NCBI GenBank assembly: GCA_020881915.1
Contig: JAJFPB010000004.1
Location: forward strand, 4,030,001 to 4,094,000
Origin: Paramyrothecium sp. XJ0827
Taxonomy: Eukaryota > Ascomycota > Sordariomycetes > Hypocreales > Stachybotryaceae
DNA: 64,000 nucleotides
Direction of reading: 5' to 3'
In this document: positions 1 to 10,697 of the stretch, piece by piece
Layout of the letters: each line of letters opens with the position of its first letter
Position numbering within the stretch: position 1 is the stretch's first letter
The notes under the pieces: model-generated
Databases searched by the model: none
Told to the model about the DNA's origin: nothing
What the model saw: only the letters and a program-made list of their open reading frames with translations
Position numbers and translations under genes: made by a program

Positions 1-2279
1 GCTGCCTGCACGGCGCTCATCTTGGCAATCCATCCTGACGATGGCAACACCTTGCGCACCGTACGCAGTTCATCTGAGGAGTAGCCGGGTATGCGAATGT
101 TGTACGTTCGTTCAAGAATGAGCTGGATATCACGGATTTCCAACACCTTTGAACCCCGTTCTTTAGCGTTGCGGCACGCTGCATGTAGAACATTATCCAC
201 AAATGAATCGGCCATATTTAGAACATTCTGACAAAACATTAGCATTTCTAAAAGATCGTGTGTCAATTCTGCCTCGCTTACCTCCTCGACCTCCGGCGTC
301 AGCAGGTTGCCCTCTTGGCCTTCAGCAGAACCACCGCAGACTTGACGCACAAGTTCATCAAGTTTCTTCTTGCTCAGGACATGATCGCCTTCTGCCTCGT
401 GACTATACGCAGGAATCCTAGGTACCGCAGGCTGGTTCATGACCCCTCCCAGCGTACCGCCTCCCTGGGACATAGTGGGACGGCCTGCGTTGACGCCTCC
501 ACCAACAGTGACGCCCTGGGGAACAGCAGTGGCCCGCTCCGGGAGGTGCTTAGGAATAGGCATTTTCGATTGTATTGTCTGCTGTGACTGGGTTGGATGA
601 GCATGAGGGTGACCCTGCTGAGCATGCATATTTGGAGCCATTGCGCCTTGAGGGACTGCACCACCTGTAGGCGTTGGCGTGCCGCCGCTTGACTGTTGAC
701 CTTGTACAGGTGCGCTTCCTGGCGTGGTGGCTGCCCTTTGGTTGGCCAGGGACATGGCTGCCGAATGGCTAAGAGCCCGGGTTGGCCCAGCCGCCGTGAC
801 AGGCGTCGCTGATTGAGGGGTTTGCACACGGGCGCCTGCTTGGGTCGGGGTGCCTGAGGCCTGGTTCTGGACGGCTGTGGCTGATGCGAGGGCCGTGTTG
901 ACAGGAGGTGGTTGAGGTTGAGATTGCACTTGACCTTGGAGTTGAGTTTGGGCCTGTTGTGGTTGGGCTTGTGCAGGCGGCGGCGCTGGCTGTGTAACGC
1001 TTGGTGCAGGGCGTGTTGGTGGTTGAGTTGGTGTTGGAGTTCCATTCGCAGGCGAGGCTCTGTTACCGGCAGCGGCTTGGGCGCGGGCGGCTTCGGTTGC
1101 CGCATTAACAGCTGCAGGGTTCGGAGTGGCACTCTGAGCGTTGGCTTGTGTGGTGTTACCAGGGCCTTGGGCATTCTCGGCTTGCTGCACAGGAGGCGCC
1201 GCGGCAGCGGCAGCTGCATTCTGGCTGGTTTGGCTAGCTCCCTGGAGGTTGCCTTGCTGCTTGCGAATACTATCCACCCACTTGTGGGCCTCTGCGTACA
1301 TCTTCAGTTGCTGCTCCTTGCGTACCTGGAAAGCCCGCAGCTCATCGTCCTTAACCGGGTTCCCTTGCTGCTTTCGTTCGTTGAGGTACTGTTCCATCGT
1401 GGCAAGCTTCTTTTTGCTACTCTCCATGGTCATTAGAGCCCGCGCATACCGCTCTCGCATCTCTTCAATCCATTTAGCCGCCTCTGCCGTTGACTTTTCG
1501 GCAATGTGCAGCGGTGGCCGGAATATCATTTTGTTCACGTGCTGTTGCAGCTGCTCTGAGATCTTGGGTTTTTGCATCTGACTAGCTGCAGCAGGGTTCG
1601 AAGCCGCCGCTCCGGTTCCTGCTTGGGCGCCGGCACTAGCCGCCATGGCGGGTTGTTGTTGCTGGGCTTGTGGTGCTCCTTGCATAGGAGTTTGACCTGG
1701 AGCAGCCTGCTGTGCAATTGGAGGTCGGTTTATAGCCTGAGCTGGAGCCTGAGCCTGATTTTGGGCTTGTGGTTGCGATTGTGGCGGCTGCTGCTGCTGC
1801 TGCTGCTGCTGGGGCTGAGGCTGTGGTTGAGACTGAGGCTGCTGTTGCGTTGGTTGTTGAGGTTGCTGAGGTTGCTGAGACTGCTGGGCCTGTTGAGCCC
1901 CGGGTTGTTGTTGTTGCTGCTGACCCGCTGGTGGTTGTTGCCCTTGGGTACCTGCCTGGCCCGCTTGCTGCTGCTGCTGCTGTTGCTGTACCACAGTCCT
2001 TCGCCCCTGGATCTTATTAATCAGCATCTTGGAGAAATCGATGATTTTCTGTCTCGCGGCGATATGATCGGGGCTGTTCTGAGGAGAGTTGTTGGCTCGA
2101 GTCCACAAACTCCGAAGACCGGCTTCATATTTCCGCTTCTCGTCTTCGGTCAGATGTGGCAGATTCCGGATCTGGGCGGGTTGGTACATCGGTGGAGGTC
2201 GTTGCTGCTGCGCAGGAGCCGCCTGGGCTTGAGGCTGCCCTTGCGGCTGGCCCTGCGCCGGCCCCTGTGCGGGATTCAT
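1..2279 (-). CDS. taf12: TFIID/SAGA subunit TAF12 (histone-fold protein), 3' end outside window
   Basis: Proposed join on the minus strand: 2279-282 and 227-1, with a 54-nt intron (228-281) that has a GTAAGC donor, GCTAATG branch point and CAG acceptor. About 741 residues are visible and no stop is reached. The N-terminus carries the conserved fungal block MYQPAQIRNLPHLTEDEKRK and an adjacent helix. A long Gln/Pro/Ala-rich region with poly-Q runs follows, then a charged helical segment near residues 260-350. The histone fold starts near residue 640 (VLSKKKLDELVRQV) and continues after the intron (NVLNMADSFVDNVLHAA, then VLEIRDIQLILERTYNIRIP). In the known family, TAF12 pairs with TAF4 in TFIID and with Ada1 in SAGA, in the nucleus. 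The start at 2279 precedes the conserved block and fits. The intron is stop-free and in frame, so unspliced mRNA would also be open. Confidence 0.93.
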   Translation of the reverse strand, partial: MNPAQGPAQGQPQGQPQAQAAPAQQQRPPPMYQPAQIRNLPHLTEDEKRKYEAGLRSLWTRANNSPQNSPDHIAARQKIIDFSKMLINKIQGRRTVVQQQQQQQQAGQAGTQGQQPPAGQQQQQQPGAQQAQQSQQPQQPQQPTQQQPQSQPQPQPQQQQQQQQPPQSQPQAQNQAQAPAQAINRPPIAQQAAPGQTPMQGAPQAQQQQPAMAASAGAQAGTGAAASNPAAASQMQKPKISEQLQQHVNKMIFRPPLHIAEKSTAEAAKWIEEMRERYARALMTMESSKKKLATMEQYLNERKQQGNPVKDDELRAFQVRKEQQLKMYAEAHKWVDSIRKQQGNLQGASQTSQNAAAAAAAPPVQQAENAQGPGNTTQANAQSATPNPAAVNAATEAARAQAAAGNRASPANGTPTPTQPPTRPAPSVTQPAPPPAQAQPQQAQTQLQGQVQSQPQPPPVNTALASATAVQNQASGTPTQAGARVQTPQSATPVTAAGPTRALSHSAAMSLANQRAATTPGSAPVQGQQSSGGTPTPTGGAVPQGAMAPNMHAQQGHPHAHPTQSQQTIQSKMPIPKHLPERATAVPQGVTVGGGVNAGRPTMSQGGGTLGGVMNQPAVPRIPAYSHEAEGDHVLSKKKLDELVRQVCGGSAEGQEGNLLTPEVEEVSEAELTHDLLEMLMFCQNVLNMADSFVDNVLHAACRNAKERGSKVLEIRDIQLILERTYNIRIPGYSSDELRTVRKVLPSSGWIAKMSAVQA

Positions 2280-5200
2280 CTCGATGGTGATTAGATAGCA
2301 GTGCTGGATCTAGGAACTGCTAATCGAAGAAGTGCTGTGTATATTATATGTCCGGGGCTGTCATATGGTCTGCCAAAAAAAACAAACACCCTTGGTTGCC
2401 AGTCACAGTCGTTAGGCAACACGCGACGATGCTATGTCAGAGGATCACCGTGGTTCGTCGCGGCAGAGTCGCGGCAGCATGAATCTGTTGCGCGCTAAAC
2501 GGAAAATTGTCGGTTCAAATACAGGCTTCGATGTGCTTACCTAACTGTGCGTCGTCTTGTGGCTGCGCCTTACTTACCCTGAATCGGTCCTCCCATCGAG
2601 ATATGCATTCAGTCCTACATGTATATTTCCTTGGTCGCTTGATTGATAAACGGCCTACAGGTCTCAAATTATATTGCCGTGGTAGAGTTTGAATGCTTCG
2701 TCGAAATTTTTGCAAACAAAAATGTCCTACAGTCTAGATATTCCAACGGGGCCATTTACCCTCGAAAGCGCGCTCCATGGTAAGGTCATAATTTCACCTG
2801 CGACCTTCCTAACAAGTGGTCGTGTCTCACCAACATGTCCGGGTTAGACATTTGATCCAGGATTTCCATAGTGCATGGGAGTGACGAAGGAATGAGTCAA
2901 GGAAGGAAAATAAGGACTGCAAGGCACTGTACCTTGTACTTGTGATCATCTAACTTGGGTGTGGCATTTATTCCTCAAATAAAGGGTTCAAAGTGGCTTG
3001 ACCAGACCATGGTTTGGTTCATACTGAGTAACAAATACCATTGGAGAAAAGTATCATACGAAAAGAGAAAGGATGGGAAAGTATGACAATTCTGGGCTTC
3101 ATGTTAGAGTGTTGGGCCGCTCGAACTGAGCAACATGACGTGGAGTGCAAGATTGATGGTGGAACCTCAGGCCATGCCGAGTTTCTCTGACTACTTCAGT
3201 TTCATGGGCTGAGCACATTGTCTAACTCCAAGATCGGGACTTGCGTCCACCAAAGTGCCAAAGCTTCTAAATGAGAACCACATGAGCACTAATACTGCGT
3301 ACGCTGTATGCGACAGACCCAGGCCGCTGCGGAATCTGCCCTGGGGATACTTGCCCGACGTACAATACGAACGGAGTGGCTTATGTGAGAAGACTCTCAA
3401 CCCGAGCACCCGAGATGCAGGACGGACGACCTGTCAGAAGCAGGACCATGACCTGGGACATTGATCTCTAAGCCGTTAGCTGTGTGACGTCGCCACCTGC
3501 ATCTCCTTTCAAATGGTTGCACGACATTCCGTGGGTTCTTCCCGGTGAAAGATGGCGTCCTGACTGGACCAGAGGTGACTGACTATATCACCGAGCGACA
3601 CTGAAAGGGTGTCAGACGTATGGCAAGGCGTCAGACCACATGGCAACACCTTTAGCATAAGCCCACCCACCCAGTGAACAGGGCGAAGGTTGGATGTCGA
3701 TGGCTGAGAGATTGTGGCATACGCGCACGCGCGCGATTTGCCGAGTAAAATGTCTGCCCAAATGAAATGTAACACTCCTTTGTGGCTTCCTGCAGAGTTG
3801 CCGGCCCGTAGCTGCGGATATGTGTAGAGTTGCTTGATCGGTGCTGGTTCGCTGGCTGCCCACTTTTCCATGTTTTTACCCGCCTCAGAGGGAACAATCT
3901 TTGCTAGGATGCTCACCATCCTCCAAGGCTCTTGACGTGGTTCAAAGTCACCTATATTTGGAAAGCTTGTCCAAACGGGCCGCCTGCCTAGTGTTCAAGC
4001 TAAAGAGAGACGAGACCAAGGTGGCCAAACATTCGTGTTGTGTTCATGGTGGCAACCATTCGGCAACAAACACGGTCGTTTGACAGCTCACACAACGACG
4101 ACGCTTGGACTTGAGGTTGCGCCAGTAGCAGCAAGCAAGGCACAGGGAGCGAGGAGTCATAGATGGGATTTTCGCAAGGCCCCTGAATGCGCGCATTCCA
4201 CGAGTGCAAATTTTTTCGTCTCTTGCACCTTATGTCCCTCTCGGTCCAACTGTATTCGCTCTCACTGGTGGGAGTGGGTTTGCCTGCTGGGGTCGTGCGG
4301 ATGGATTTCTGCCAGAGCCCGCAGGCCGTCCGGGAGGCATTGATGCCCAAACTGGTCCACGACAGCACACGACAAGCGCTGCCTTGGCCCCGGCCCCCGG
4401 TCCCGGAAAGGCGCTTCTCTTCCTTTCTGATGCAGTTGATTTGAGCCGGTGTGCGCCCCTTTTTTAATCGGATGCGGTGTTAATATTAGGGTATTTTTTT
4501 TTTTGTGATTGACGAGAAGAGGGTGATGGTCCCGGACTGAGATATAAGACGTGTGTGACAGCCGCGGGATCTCAGATGGTCGCTCCTGCCCGGACAACCT
4601 GGACGAGAAATCATCCCGGCACATGACTTAACTTTGCCAGGTTTCTAACTCACACCTATCAACTTGCTGGATCTGCCACTTTGTGCTCGTACTTTGGGAA
4701 CCGTGCCTCGCTCCCCGTTCGTTCCCTTGTCCTAGAGAAACGGACTGTCTCGTGCCGACCCCAGGCTCTGGCGTACCTCACACCTCCGCAGGAACACCTG
4801 TTTTGTCTTATCTCGCCGTGACTACGGTCCCCAAGCGCTGTTGCGATACGTTAGCCTGGAACTTGATTCCAATGCGCCTTGGCCTTTGGAAGCAACAGCA
4901 ATTCTATATTATCCGGGCCTAGCTCTTCCGCCACGAGCATCGTCTTTTCTTCCACCCGGACTCCTCCCGTCCCCAGGAACATCCGTCTACAGGTTTCCTG
5001 GTATATCAACCCGAGGACCATCATACCCCTGGAATTGTGTTTGCGCTGCTACCTGCAGGGTTTCCTTCTGCCCCATACGCCGCCGTCCACCGCCAGGTCT
5101 TCCCCTCCACGCCAAGCCACACCTTAGAGGACGGTCCAGAGCCCTCGTCCTAACACCAATTGTGCTTGTTGGTGAGCTAAAAGAAAGAGGTACGGGCCGT

Positions 5201-6166
5201 TATTCTTGCTGCTCTTCCTGACTTCGGTCCCTTACTCCGCTTGCTTGATAAGGACGGTATTAGGCCCCTCCCAAAGGCCCACTCCTCTTCGGGAACACGA
5301 TCGCAGATCCCGCAGTGGAAACATCACTGCTTACACACGCTTCTCGTCGCCTTTTCTTCGTCTCCTCTACATTGAGCAATTCCTCCCCTCCCCATCATCT
5401 CTCTTCTGCTGCTCCGACAGCCACAATTTTCGGTCGAAACGTTACTTCTCAAGGCTCTGTCAAGGCCTTGTTTTCCTCCTCCTCCTTTCGTTGGAAGAAG
5501 CGACATTAGCCGTTTCCTTGCCACCGATTTGTCGACACCCATCTCTTCAGGGACAATCCCGGCTTGCCAGTGTCCCGCCGCCAGTGTCTTGCAGACTCGC
5601 CCCCACTTCACAAACCCCGGTTAGGACACTATCATGATCTCGAAACCAAGCCGCATACCATCGTCTCCTCGTCGGAGATTCCTGCTCGGGGTGTTGACTC
5701 CTTGACTTGACAACTACTATACCTAGTGTCCAAATACTTTTTTATGCTGAACATCCCCTCCTTCTGGGCCTCACCGATCTGCTCCAGTTGCTGTCCTCCC
5801 ACCGTGGCCTTGTGTCGATCATTGGGTGACCTACTGTAGGAGCGCAACCCAACCCACCACTGCATCAAGCAGCTCCGGCTCCAGCACAGCACAGCCAGCA
5901 CCTGTCACCCCACAGCGGCTTTTCCCCAGTCCTTTCTGGACTTGGGTATTAAGAGTCCCTTGTCTCGATTTATCCCGTACCGATACCACCTTATATACCC
6001 CCACACGCACAGGAAGAGACTGTCAATTCGACAAAGATCACCGGTCCCAGAAACCGGCGATCCACCACGTTTTCTCGGGGCTCATTGATTTTCTTCCCCC
6101 TCTGCAAGCAAGCAGCGCATTCGCTTGGATACGTTTTCTACCGACAAAACACCAAACTGGCCAGCC
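2280..6166. other. Intergenic: divergent promoters of TAF12 and the 6167 gene
   Basis: No convincing coding region is present; all open frames are short and lack family resemblance. The part next to TAF12 (2280-2500) should hold its 5' leader. From about 4680 to 6166 the plus strand becomes pyrimidine-rich (runs of CTCC, TTCC, CCTC), which is typical of long fungal promoters and 5' leaders. A poly-T run lies at about 4494-4505. Confidence 0.6.
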
Positions 6167-7189
6167 ATGCCTAAGCGGAAAAGCCTCCGCCGGCGTCCGT
6201 CTACGCCTAATCTCAGGCCCCATCCGCACACCGCCGACCCGGCCTCACCGCCTGAAACCCCTACAACTTCGCCGCTGGTTTCCCGCAGATCGAGTCTGAA
6301 GCCTCGACACCAACCGCCCGTCTTCGACTTCTCCGAGCCATTGAATCAGGACCCCAGCATCAAGCCAGTTGGAAATGGCCACCAATTCAGTTACCAGCCT
6401 GCGCTCGCCGCAGATCAATTGAGTCCCCGCTCGTCCTCGTCTTCATCCTCTCCACTTGGGGACTCAGTCGACGACAATCTGACCGATAGCGCCAGCATAG
6501 GCAGCCTGCCAAACTCCTCCAGGCCAGGCGCGGATCGATCTGTCGACGATGATGTCTCATTAGGCTCCGCCTCTGGCTCCGACTCGGACCAGTCCGAGGA
6601 TATGCAAGGTGGCAATGAAACCTCAGTACACATTAGGATAACGTCCGCGGTTGTATGTGACTTCACAATTGAAGACATCGACTCACAAGATCCGAACCAC
6701 GAGGGCCTCGAGGTTTTGTATCCCACCGAGATCGAGTCCAACCGCAGCCGTTCCCGTTCCCGACACAACGATCATTTGGATACGAACATGATGCAGGACC
6801 TCCAGAACCTGAATTGTAGCAACGAGGCGTCTGACAACGATGCTGAACCTGATTATGAAGAGGAAGCCTTCCTCAGGCGGCAGCAAGAGCTCAAACGCAT
6901 CAGGAGAGTGAGCATGTCCAGCAGTTTTGGCAAGAGAACGCACAGCGAGCTCAGCGACTCTGATGACGAGACTGGCTTCCTCGACGTGAATGATGTTGGT
7001 TTCAGTGCCCGGCATATGCGCAAGAGGCTGCACCGTGGCAGTTTGCTCTTCCAGGACCCCCCAGCGCCGCGAATTGACGAGCTTGATGAGCCAGACTCCA
7101 GCGAAGACGAGTTCATAGGCCAGCAGTCCTCGCTGGCGGCCGAGTTACCCTACTGGACAATGGAAATCATGGAGGTCGATTCAAGCTGA
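6167..7189 (+). CDS. Ser-rich acidic protein of unknown function
   Basis: Single exon, 340 residues from the ATG at 6167; the open frame extends 14 codons upstream without an ATG. I do not recognise a named family. The N-terminus is basic (MPKRKSLRRRPSTP). The middle is low-complexity and serine/acid-rich with a poly-Ser run, and looks disordered. The C-terminal third is the most structured part: a charged stretch EEEAFLRRQQELKRIRR, then KRTHSELSDSDDE, a basic MRKRLHRGSLLFQDPP segment, and an acidic end finishing in YWTMEIMEVDSS. The many RRxS and SP sites suggest phosphorylation, and the basic clusters suggest a nuclear location; both are inference. It follows a long CT-rich leader. Confidence 0.8.
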   Translation: MPKRKSLRRRPSTPNLRPHPHTADPASPPETPTTSPLVSRRSSLKPRHQPPVFDFSEPLNQDPSIKPVGNGHQFSYQPALAADQLSPRSSSSSSSPLGDSVDDNLTDSASIGSLPNSSRPGADRSVDDDVSLGSASGSDSDQSEDMQGGNETSVHIRITSAVVCDFTIEDIDSQDPNHEGLEVLYPTEIESNRSRSRSRHNDHLDTNMMQDLQNLNCSNEASDNDAEPDYEEEAFLRRQQELKRIRRVSMSSSFGKRTHSELSDSDDETGFLDVNDVGFSARHMRKRLHRGSLLFQDPPAPRIDELDEPDSSEDEFIGQQSSLAAELPYWTMEIMEVDSS

Positions 7190-9020
7190 GCGAACGATTA
7201 CTCTCTTATTTGCGATACGGACGATTTTACGACAGTTATGACGACGAATGACTAATGAAGACGAACAAGAGACTACATGTCATCCCTTGATCAGCGGGCA
7301 TATAGACTTGACTCGTTCTTTGTCGGATATTCACGTTGTGGACTATGAGATACCTGTGCATTCTCGTGCTTTATTTCCTGCGACAACCGGATACTTCTTC
7401 ATCAGGTGAACTTGTGGGGAGGTTTGGCATTTGACGCGATGCTTGGCGTGCGGAAGGCCTACTGGTACATAGGGCAGCTTGTCATGACCCGACCTGTACA
7501 CGGTTACACCTTGACGGTTGATCGCTGTGCATGACAGGGCTGATGCATAATTCTGGCATGGTCTCGGCGTTGGAATCAGCGGCATAAGTTCTTGTCACTT
7601 TTCTCTTGTCTCATTCGGATACCATTCACCTGATAGAACTGCGATTTCGGCTTCATTGATTGCCCTCGGTGTCAGCACACAGTGGCGCAGGCTTTGAGCA
7701 CCTATCTTTCATTCGCAAACAGGATTTGGGAATGTCGAATGCATAGCATGGAGAAAGGGGTTTCTAGGCATAGGAGCATTATTTTACGTGTCATTTCCCG
7801 CAGATAGACCTAGATAGACTGAATTTGCACCTTTTGGGCAAAGGACCGGGCAATGACGGCATTGTTACCCCCTTTGGGTGCCCGCATTGTGTGCATCATG
7901 CGTGTGCGTTGTCTCAGCGGGCGCTCTGCGGCGCACGACATGCGAGCTGAGTCTGTCCACCTTTCATACGTAGCCTACCTCTTAGCATGACGCGACAATG
8001 TGAGTACCGGGTTCGGTGGGAGTCTACCTGGCCTAGCCTGGCCTGTTCACAACCTTGACTAGCTTCCCCGGATTTCGCATATTAGATTCGGCATCAACAA
8101 AACCGCAAAGCAGTATACTATGAATGAGGCAGTCACTCGCTGAAGAAGGGCAAGCTAGTTTCATCCATGCAAGGTCCAGCCAAGATAATCATAAACTGTG
8201 CCGTAGGAGTTGCTCCGCCTCACCTTTACGCTGCTGGTTGTCCAGAATCAGATGTGCCCAGCTATCAGAACAAGGCAATCAAGGTAGGCAGTGGTGTGCT
8301 CCAAGACGAGCTCCTTGCATAAAAGGCAACGACACTAGGCAATTTTACGAATGTCCCATTTGAGTGTCAGTATGATGGGTTCTGGAAGCCTGGCTACGAG
8401 GGTGTTGAGCTAGGCCTTGGCGTTAGGGCTCTTCAACAAGTAGAACCGGCTTCAATTGATAGGCAGTAAACAAAACATCATCTATCCGGGACAGAAAACC
8501 TGCTCTGCTGCCAGACTGACCATGACAAAGGCTGAGGAGGGTTACGAGAAGCTATAGTTGTGAGTTTCGTAGTGAGCAACCGAGATTAAACAGCTTCGGG
8601 GCTAGCATTTTTTTTGCAAATAAAGATTTATTAATAAAAATTTATCTTAAAAAATCCATGGCATCATTTGGAAGAACTGATAAATTCTTTTCACCTGGGC
8701 CGGCCAATGCATGGGCCCGTTGCGGGAACCCCATTATTACCTCAGGTAGTTCACGATCGATGGCATGGCATGGCATGGCATGGCGGGGTAGATTGTAAGT
8801 TTGCCCGAGGGTCTCTTTTGCCTTATCAATAAGATAAGGTAGTCGCGTGCTGTATTGTTTTCTAAGCCAGACCTTCATTGTAAACATCTACTCTGTCGGG
8901 CCCTTGACAACCGCCACGGACGCCGTCTAGGAATTTCAGCCTTGCCCGTGATCTTTGTTGCCGACAATCATATTCTTCATTTCCCAGCTTTGTGTTCACG
9001 CACAAGACACCATCTTCGCC
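7190..9020. other. Intergenic between the 6167 gene and SPC34
   Basis: No credible gene. Contains an AT-rich stretch with AATAAA-like signals (about 8605-8650) and a short TGGCA tandem repeat (8761-8784). The last ~200 bases should hold the SPC34 promoter and leader. Confidence 0.55.
8761..8784. repeat. TGGCA pentanucleotide microsatellite
   Basis: Four full copies plus a partial copy of TGGCA in an intergenic region. No function is suggested. Confidence 0.9.
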
Positions 9021-9843
9021 ATGTCGCTTCTAGCTGCTCATCTGGAGCAAATCAACTACTCGTGCCAGGGCATTGACTCGCTTCCGTAAGAACAATTAGT
9101 CCTATGATCGCCCTGACCGGAAACTCAGACATTCTCCCAGATTTCCTTCTCCCAAAATCTTCACCAATGCACTCCTCTCGAACCACGACATTACCTCCCT
9201 GATCCGCGACACGGAGGCCCACGAACGCGCTCTATTTTCTGTTCCGCCGCCGCCGCCCGCCCCCAGCAGCGCAAAGCCGTCCTTATCCGAAGCAAAGCCT
9301 AATGCACGGCGCCAGACTGTTTTTAACGTCGCCTCTGGTGAGGTGACGACTGGTCCACCGTCGCGCGCGGGCGGCGCGGCCCACCCCCGGCGACACACCG
9401 CCGTAGCTGCTGTGCTCGGTGGGGAAATGCACGATCACCTGCGACGCGGCGAGACGGACCGCAAGGGCGACGTAGATGTAGAGGTGCTCCTGCGGGGCGC
9501 GGAGAAGCTGTGTGGCGTGTACGAGCTGCCGGGGGCCCGAGAGCGCATTGCGAATCTGCGGGCGAAGCACCGCAACGGGAAAAACACGATGGCGTACTAC
9601 GAGGCAAAGGTGGCAGAGCAATCGGACCAGCTGGCCAGCATGAACAAAGACTGGATGGATGATGACGACGAGGAAGATGAGGGCCAAGACGAGGACGGAG
9701 AGGGCGATGGAATGGAGGTTTGGACGGAAGAGGACTTGCGGAGGGAGGAAGATGAGGCAAGGGAGTTGGAGAGGAAGAAGAGGGAGCTACAGGCCAGGCT
9801 ACGAGCAATGGAGAAGGACATCGGAGGGTTGATGAACATGTGA
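9021..9843 (+). CDS. spc34: DASH complex subunit SPC34
   Basis: Join 9021-9085 and 9141-9843, giving 255 residues; the 55-nt intron has a GTAAGA donor and CCCAG acceptor. The N-terminal block is the family signature: MSLLAAHLEQI, then across the splice FPSPKIFTNALLSNHDITSLIRDTE. The centre contains RIANLRAKHRNGKNTMAYYEAKV. The C-terminus has an acidic stretch (DDDDEEDEGQDED) followed by a heptad-like coiled coil (EEDLRREEDEARELERKKRELQ, in part). In known biology, DASH is a ten-subunit fungal complex that couples kinetochores to microtubule plus ends in mitosis, and Spc34 is an Aurora B substrate. The start at 9021 gives the conserved MSLL N-terminus. SLD2 follows 854 bp downstream on the same strand. 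Confidence 0.93.
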
Positions 9844-10697
9844 TGGGCATGAGACCACGTTGGGACGGCGGCAGCAGCAGAAACCCGCCATCTCAGCATG
9901 CATCACGAAACGACCACACCGGCAACATGGCCGAGCCATAGAGACAGACGCTATCTTCATCACGTATGCAGCCAAACTTGCTGATGCGACGAGGCGTCAC
10001 GGGCGTTGGCGAAGAACTGCCAGAGCGAAACACGCCATGCAGCCCGAGGAATTGTTGCAGAAGCTGCTTTCCAGACAAAGCACAAACTGAGTATTTGCAA
10101 CTCAGTCAAGACCCGCAAGAGTTTTAAGCTCGAGCGAAGATCCAGAGAGGGATCTTACTGGATGGTACTAGGAAACCCGCCTAGCAAAACTGAGGAGGCA
10201 AAAGGCTCCGGAGCACCACGCATATCTAGCGTATCATATAGTATCTTAGCTATAGACAAGATGAAGCTGATTGGGAATGTGATACAGAGACAAGATGGAC
10301 TTTTGACGATCAATTCCAATTTCTGCTCAAGGAGTCTTTCATCTCCACAGCTCAGGCTCATTTGTTCCCTTGTGTGATGGTGAAGATTCGCATGTGAAAC
10401 GTTGTGCCAAAAAGAGAAAAAGAGTACGCATGGCGTGAAGGAGCTTGCTAGGCGGTTACGGGTAGTGGAGCTTTAACGGCACCCGCGCTGGGCTAACGGG
10501 GTGCCTTGCCGGAACGAATGACGTTGGTGCCAACCGCGTCCCCATTAAACCCCCGGGACGCGTTCCAGCGCGTCTTGTCCCACGTCCCACCTAAATGGGT
10601 TCCAGCGTCTACCTACGCCTGAGGTTGGCTACCACCATAACACACCTGCATTCTCGGTAAATCGCATCAGTTTTTTCATGCGAGGTAGGTTGTCGAA
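9844..10697. other. Intergenic between SPC34 and SLD2
   Basis: 854 bp without a credible gene. It should hold the SPC34 3' UTR and the SLD2 promoter. The promoter-proximal part has clustered CGCGT-containing sites, listed separately. Confidence 0.6.
10532..10573 (+). promoter_or_regulatory. Candidate MBF (MCB) site cluster upstream of SLD2
   Basis: A perfect ACGCGT lies at 10558-10563, 135 bp before the SLD2 start. Related CGCGTC cores flank it on both sides (within about 10532-10539 and 10566-10573). ACGCGT is the Mlu1 cell-cycle box bound by MBF at G1/S genes in yeasts. A role here is inferred from the motif and from the function of SLD2. Confidence 0.5.

Noticed and set aside
437..1219. 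260-codon minus-strand frame full of Gln/Leu/Pro/Arg
   Set aside because: Shadow of the repetitive Gln-rich TAF12 coding sequence in another frame.
5206..5637. 143-codon frame upstream of the 6167 gene
   Set aside because: Low-complexity Ser/Leu/Pro/Arg translation of a CT-rich leader; no family resemblance.
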